A stretch of DNA of 64,000 bases, from the NCBI GenBank assembly GCA_942493245.1, contig OW818685.1, forward strand, positions 4,960,001 to 5,024,000. The letters are read 5' to 3'. This DNA comes from DAOPYU01 sp942493245 (GTDB taxonomy: Bacteria; Sumerlaeota; Sumerlaeia; UBA8349). This document shows, piece by piece, positions 61,575-64,000 of the stretch (positions within the stretch are counted from its first letter, which is position 1; each line of letters starts with the position of its first letter). Made by a program: the position numbers and the translations under genes. The notes under the pieces are model-generated. The model saw only the letters and a program-made list of their open reading frames with translations. It had not been told where the DNA came from and did no database searches.

Positions 61575-62723
61575 ATGAAGAAAAGACTCTTCTTGTTTTT
61601 TTGTGCAATAACCTTATCCTTGGGGATAGTAGGCTGTACCTCTATTGAAGATCGTTTCTATAATTGTTATGAAAGTTCTTCTTTTCTTAAGAGTGCAGAT
61701 TTTTTCCGGGAACATCCATCCCCACTGGTGCGATACCCCGCTGTTGCCGGGGAGGTAACAGGCATTGCTACAGTGGTTCCCCTATACTTGACAGGAGTGA
61801 TACCCATTTTCACGCAGAAAGTTTTTGCCCCTCACACGGAAGATATTACCCCGAGGGTTGAAAGGTGTCTTTTTATCCCAATATACATAATGGAGGTTAC
61901 GGGGACAAACCTTGTTGGAGCACCCTGTTGGGCGCTTTTCGGCTGGTGGTGGCCGGGAGATGAGTCCGGGATCTTGAAGCCGCCGGAAGAGAAATCTGCG
62001 GAAACCGCGGGCCAGGGCGATATGGTGACCAATTCCATCGGGATGAAGTTCAAACTCATTCCCGCCGGATCGTTTCTGATGGGTTCGCCGGACAGCGAAA
62101 AAGACAGAGGAAGCTACGAGGGTCCGCAGCACAAGGTGACATTGACCAAGCCTTATTACCTGGGCGTTTACGAGGTGACCCAGGAACAGTACGAAAAGGT
62201 GATGGGGTCGAACCCGAGCCATTTCAAGGGGGCGAAACTGCCGGTCGAGATGGTGAACTGGAACGAGGCGCAGGACTTTTGTCTGAAACTTTCGCAACTG
62301 GACAAGAGCATGACCTATCGTTTGCCGAGCGAGGCGGAGTGGGAATATGCTGCGCGAGCGGGAACCAAGACCGCCTATTACTGGGGCGACGGCTTTGATG
62401 GCCGGTATGCCTGGTGTCTCCAGAATAGTGGCGGCAAGACGCAGGAGGTTGGCTCTCGCCAGGCGAATCCTTGGGGGCTGTTTGATATGAGTGGGAATGT
62501 CTATGAGTGGTGCGAGGATTGGTATGCGGACAAGTACCCCTCGGTTGGTGAGGAGATTGACCCGAAGGGCGCTGCTTCCGGCTCGAGCCGCGTGGGTCGT
62601 GGCGGTGGTTGGTACGACGTTCCGCTGGGCTGCCGTTCGGCGTTTCGCTTCGACTACTCGCCCGACATTCGTTTCAACACCTTAGGCTTTCGTGTTCTCG
62701 TAGTTCCGGCGGCGGTCCAGTGA
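61575..62723 (+). CDS. SUMF1/FGE-domain lipoprotein, copy 1 of tandem array
   Basis: 382 residues from ATG 61575 with AAAAGGAAA upstream. Lipobox SLGIVGCTS (cleavage before Cys 21). Residues about 25-140 are an extra region with hydrophobic stretches (GIATVVPLYLTGVIPIFTQK) not present in the next copies. The FGE-sulfatase fold follows (about 150-382): TNSIGMKFKLIPAGSFLMGS, YYLGVYEVTQEQYEKVMG, TYRLPSEAEWEYAARAGTKT, GLFDMSGNVYEWCEDWY and RFNTLGFRV. The two copper-binding Cys of true formylglycine enzymes are absent (GGGWYDVPLGCRSAF keeps only one), so it is probably not a sulfatase activator. Exported and lipid-anchored. Confidence 0.88.
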   Translation: MKKRLFLFFCAITLSLGIVGCTSIEDRFYNCYESSSFLKSADFFREHPSPLVRYPAVAGEVTGIATVVPLYLTGVIPIFTQKVFAPHTEDITPRVERCLFIPIYIMEVTGTNLVGAPCWALFGWWWPGDESGILKPPEEKSAETAGQGDMVTNSIGMKFKLIPAGSFLMGSPDSEKDRGSYEGPQHKVTLTKPYYLGVYEVTQEQYEKVMGSNPSHFKGAKLPVEMVNWNEAQDFCLKLSQLDKSMTYRLPSEAEWEYAARAGTKTAYYWGDGFDGRYAWCLQNSGGKTQEVGSRQANPWGLFDMSGNVYEWCEDWYADKYPSVGEEIDPKGAASGSSRVGRGGGWYDVPLGCRSAFRFDYSPDIRFNTLGFRVLVVPAAVQ

Positions 62724-62835
62724 CGGAGGTGGGGTGGGGCGAGCGATAAGCAGAATCAAACTCAGGAGGCGTCTCAATGCGACATTGGATCATGATCTTT
62801 CTCACTCTCTCAATTCTGGTCTGGCTGTTGGCTGG
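62724..62835 (+). repeat. Duplicated leader/intergenic segment of the FGE array (copy 1)
   Basis: The spacer plus the first ~60 bases of the gene at 62777 (GATAAGCAGAATCAAACTCA, then GGAGGCGTCTCAATG) match 63629-63741 almost base for base (GATAAGCAGGATCAAACTCA, GGAGACGTCTCAATG). Confidence 0.8.
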
Positions 62836-63628
62836 TCGTTCAGAACTGGAGACTCACGATCTGGGACCGAAAGCCAAAGAGGAGGCAAAAGAGAACCCGG
62901 CTGTCCAGGAGAAATCTGCAAGCGCCAGTGGCGATGTTCTCACCAATTCCATCGGGATGCAGCTCAAACTTATTCCCGCAAGATCCTTTGTGATGGGTTC
63001 GCCTGAGAGTGAGAAGGACCGGGATAATGACGAAGTCCAGCACAAGGTGACGCTGATCCAGCCCTTCTACCTGGGCGTCTATGAAGTGACTCAGGAGCAA
63101 TACGAGAAGGTGATGGACACAAATCCAAGCCACTTTAAGGGACCAATGCTGCCGGTCGAATGTGTGAGTTGGAATGATGCACAGGACTTTTGCCGGACAC
63201 TTTCGCAAATGGACAAGAGCATGACCTATCGTTTGCCGACTGAGGCGGAGTGGGAATATGCGGCGCGAGCAGGAACCAAGACCGCCTATTACTGGGGCGA
63301 CGCGTTTGATGCCCGATATGTCTGGTGTGATCAGAATAGTGGCGGGAAGACGCAGGAGGTCGGCACGCGGTTGCCCAATGTCTGGGGGCTGTACGACATG
63401 AGCGGCAACGTATGGGAATGGTGCGAGGATTGGAAAGGATCTTACCCAACGGACGAACAGGTGGATCCGAAGGGTGTTGCTTCCGGTTCGAACCGCGTGT
63501 TTCGCGGCGGTTGTTGGTACTACAATACGCAGAGCTGCCGGTCGGCGAATCGTTACGGCTACGTGCCCGACAGCCGTAGCTACAACGTGGGCTTTCGTGT
63601 CGTCGCAGTTCCGGCGGCGGGGCAGTGA
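62777..63628 (+). CDS. SUMF1/FGE-domain protein, copy 2 (lipobox Cys changed to Arg)
   Basis: 283 residues from ATG 62777 with CAGGAGG upstream. The signal peptide MRHWIMIFLTLSILVWLLAG is followed by Arg where copy 3 has Cys (LAGRSE against LAGCSM), a single-base TGT-to-CGT difference. The FGE domain (about 55-283) is close to copy 1: TNSIGMQLKLIPARSFVMGS, FYLGVYEVTQEQYEKVMD, RLPTEAEWEYAARAGTKTAY and DMSGNVWEWCEDW. RGGCWYYNTQSCRSANR keeps two Cys but spaced differently from classical FGE. GlyArg replaces the usual GGSF in IPARSF. Confidence 0.88.
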   Translation: MRHWIMIFLTLSILVWLLAGRSELETHDLGPKAKEEAKENPAVQEKSASASGDVLTNSIGMQLKLIPARSFVMGSPESEKDRDNDEVQHKVTLIQPFYLGVYEVTQEQYEKVMDTNPSHFKGPMLPVECVSWNDAQDFCRTLSQMDKSMTYRLPTEAEWEYAARAGTKTAYYWGDAFDARYVWCDQNSGGKTQEVGTRLPNVWGLYDMSGNVWEWCEDWKGSYPTDEQVDPKGVASGSNRVFRGGCWYYNTQSCRSANRYGYVPDSRSYNVGFRVVAVPAAGQ

Positions 63629-63741
63629 GCGGAGGTGGGGTGGAGCGAGCGATAAGCAGGATCAAACTCAGGAGACGTCTCAATGCGAAATTGGATCATG
63701 ACCTTTTTCACTCTCTCAATTCTGGTCTTGCTGTTGGCTGG
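63629..63741 (+). repeat. Duplicated leader/intergenic segment of the FGE array (copy 2)
   Basis: Near-identical to 62724-62835, including the Shine-Dalgarno (CAGGAGA) and the first ~60 coding bases, so copies 2 and 3 arose by a recent tandem duplication. Confidence 0.8.
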
Positions 63742-64000
63742 TTGTTCGATGACAAAGAATCAGAACGAGGGGCAGAAAACCGGGGAGCAAGCAAAGGAGA
63801 ACCCGGCTGTCCAGGAGAAAACCGCAAGCGTCAGCGGCGATGTTCTTACCAATTCCATCGGGATGAAGTTCAAACTCATTCCCGCCGGGTCGTTTCAGAT
63901 GGGTTCTCGTGAAGTAGACCGGCCAGATAACGAACGCCCCCGACATTGGGTAACGTTGACAAAACCCTTCTATATGGGTGTTTATGAAGTAACTCAGGAG
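63683..64000 (+). CDS. SUMF1/FGE-domain lipoprotein, copy 3 (cut by window edge)
   Basis: 106 codons visible from ATG 63683; open at the right edge. MRNWIMTFFTLSILVLLLAG ends at a lipobox Cys (LAGCSM), then a linker (KNQNEGQKTGEQAKENPAVQ) and the start of the FGE fold: SVSGDVLTNSIGMKFKLIPA, GSFQMGSREVDRPDNERPRH and FYMGVYEVTQE. Shares its leader with copy 2. Confidence 0.85.
   Translation, partial: MRNWIMTFFTLSILVLLLAGCSMTKNQNEGQKTGEQAKENPAVQEKTASVSGDVLTNSIGMKFKLIPAGSFQMGSREVDRPDNERPRHWVTLTKPFYMGVYEVTQE

Overview
The window (about 60% G+C by eye) looks like one chromosomal contig from a Gram-negative, heterotrophic bacterium, probably of the PVC superphylum (Kiritimatiellota/Lentisphaerota-like) or a neighbouring lineage. 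The clues are many GspG-like pseudopilins, arrays of SUMF1/FGE-type lipoproteins, very large secreted proteins with InlB-type repeats, a Tat-exported sugar-isomerase-like protein, GH36 and other glycan genes, and intergenic space crowded with palindromic repeats. The phylum is an inference; no marker here settles it. No tRNA, rRNA or CRISPR array was found.

Layout. 1-12056 (minus strand): two giant secreted proteins, one running off the left edge, the other a carbohydrate-binding, InlB-repeat and nine-haem cytochrome protein split by a -1 frame change at about 7191-7197. 13045-13947: a sulfotransferase. 15012-15941: two short pseudopilins. 16600-21161 (minus): membrane protein, YicC, AI-2E-type permease, MurB. 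21499-23154: a complete IS1380-like element sitting inside a smaller MITE. 23744-28915 (minus): an OmpA-like protein downstream of five consecutive GspG-like pseudopilin genes. 29972-33003: two paralogous secreted proteins of unknown family. 33101-34018: two Hsp20 genes. 34568-34780: rpsU. 34987-39466 (minus): an SDR, a secreted glycosidase-like protein and a secreted unknown protein. 39774-44622 (minus): an operon of EIIA-CBS regulator, radical SAM/SPASM enzyme and MMPL/RND exporter. 44821-45807: a YhcC-type radical SAM protein. 45909-48734: PBP1A. 49130-50867: a small hypothetical and, divergent from it, a LysM-polysaccharide deacetylase. 51757-54503: an alpha/beta-hydrolase lacking its serine, a nucleotide-sugar epimerase and a GT2. 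54582-59302: GH36 alpha-galactosidase divergent from the Tat-exported isomerase-like protein. 59553-61028: a Cache-GGDEF cyclase. 61575-64000: a tandem array of at least three SUMF1-like proteins running off the right edge.

The genes suggest a polysaccharide-degrading, envelope-rich lifestyle: extracellular glycan binding, exported glycosidases, pseudopilins, cell-wall synthesis and nucleotide-sugar enzymes. The intergenic DNA holds a second layer. A ~228-bp MITE with three hairpins, one showing compensatory base changes, occurs in six recognisable copies plus fragments. Its terminal inverted repeats and 5-bp target duplications match those of the resident IS1380-like element. Other palindromic families and a nested 417-bp element occupy most remaining gaps.
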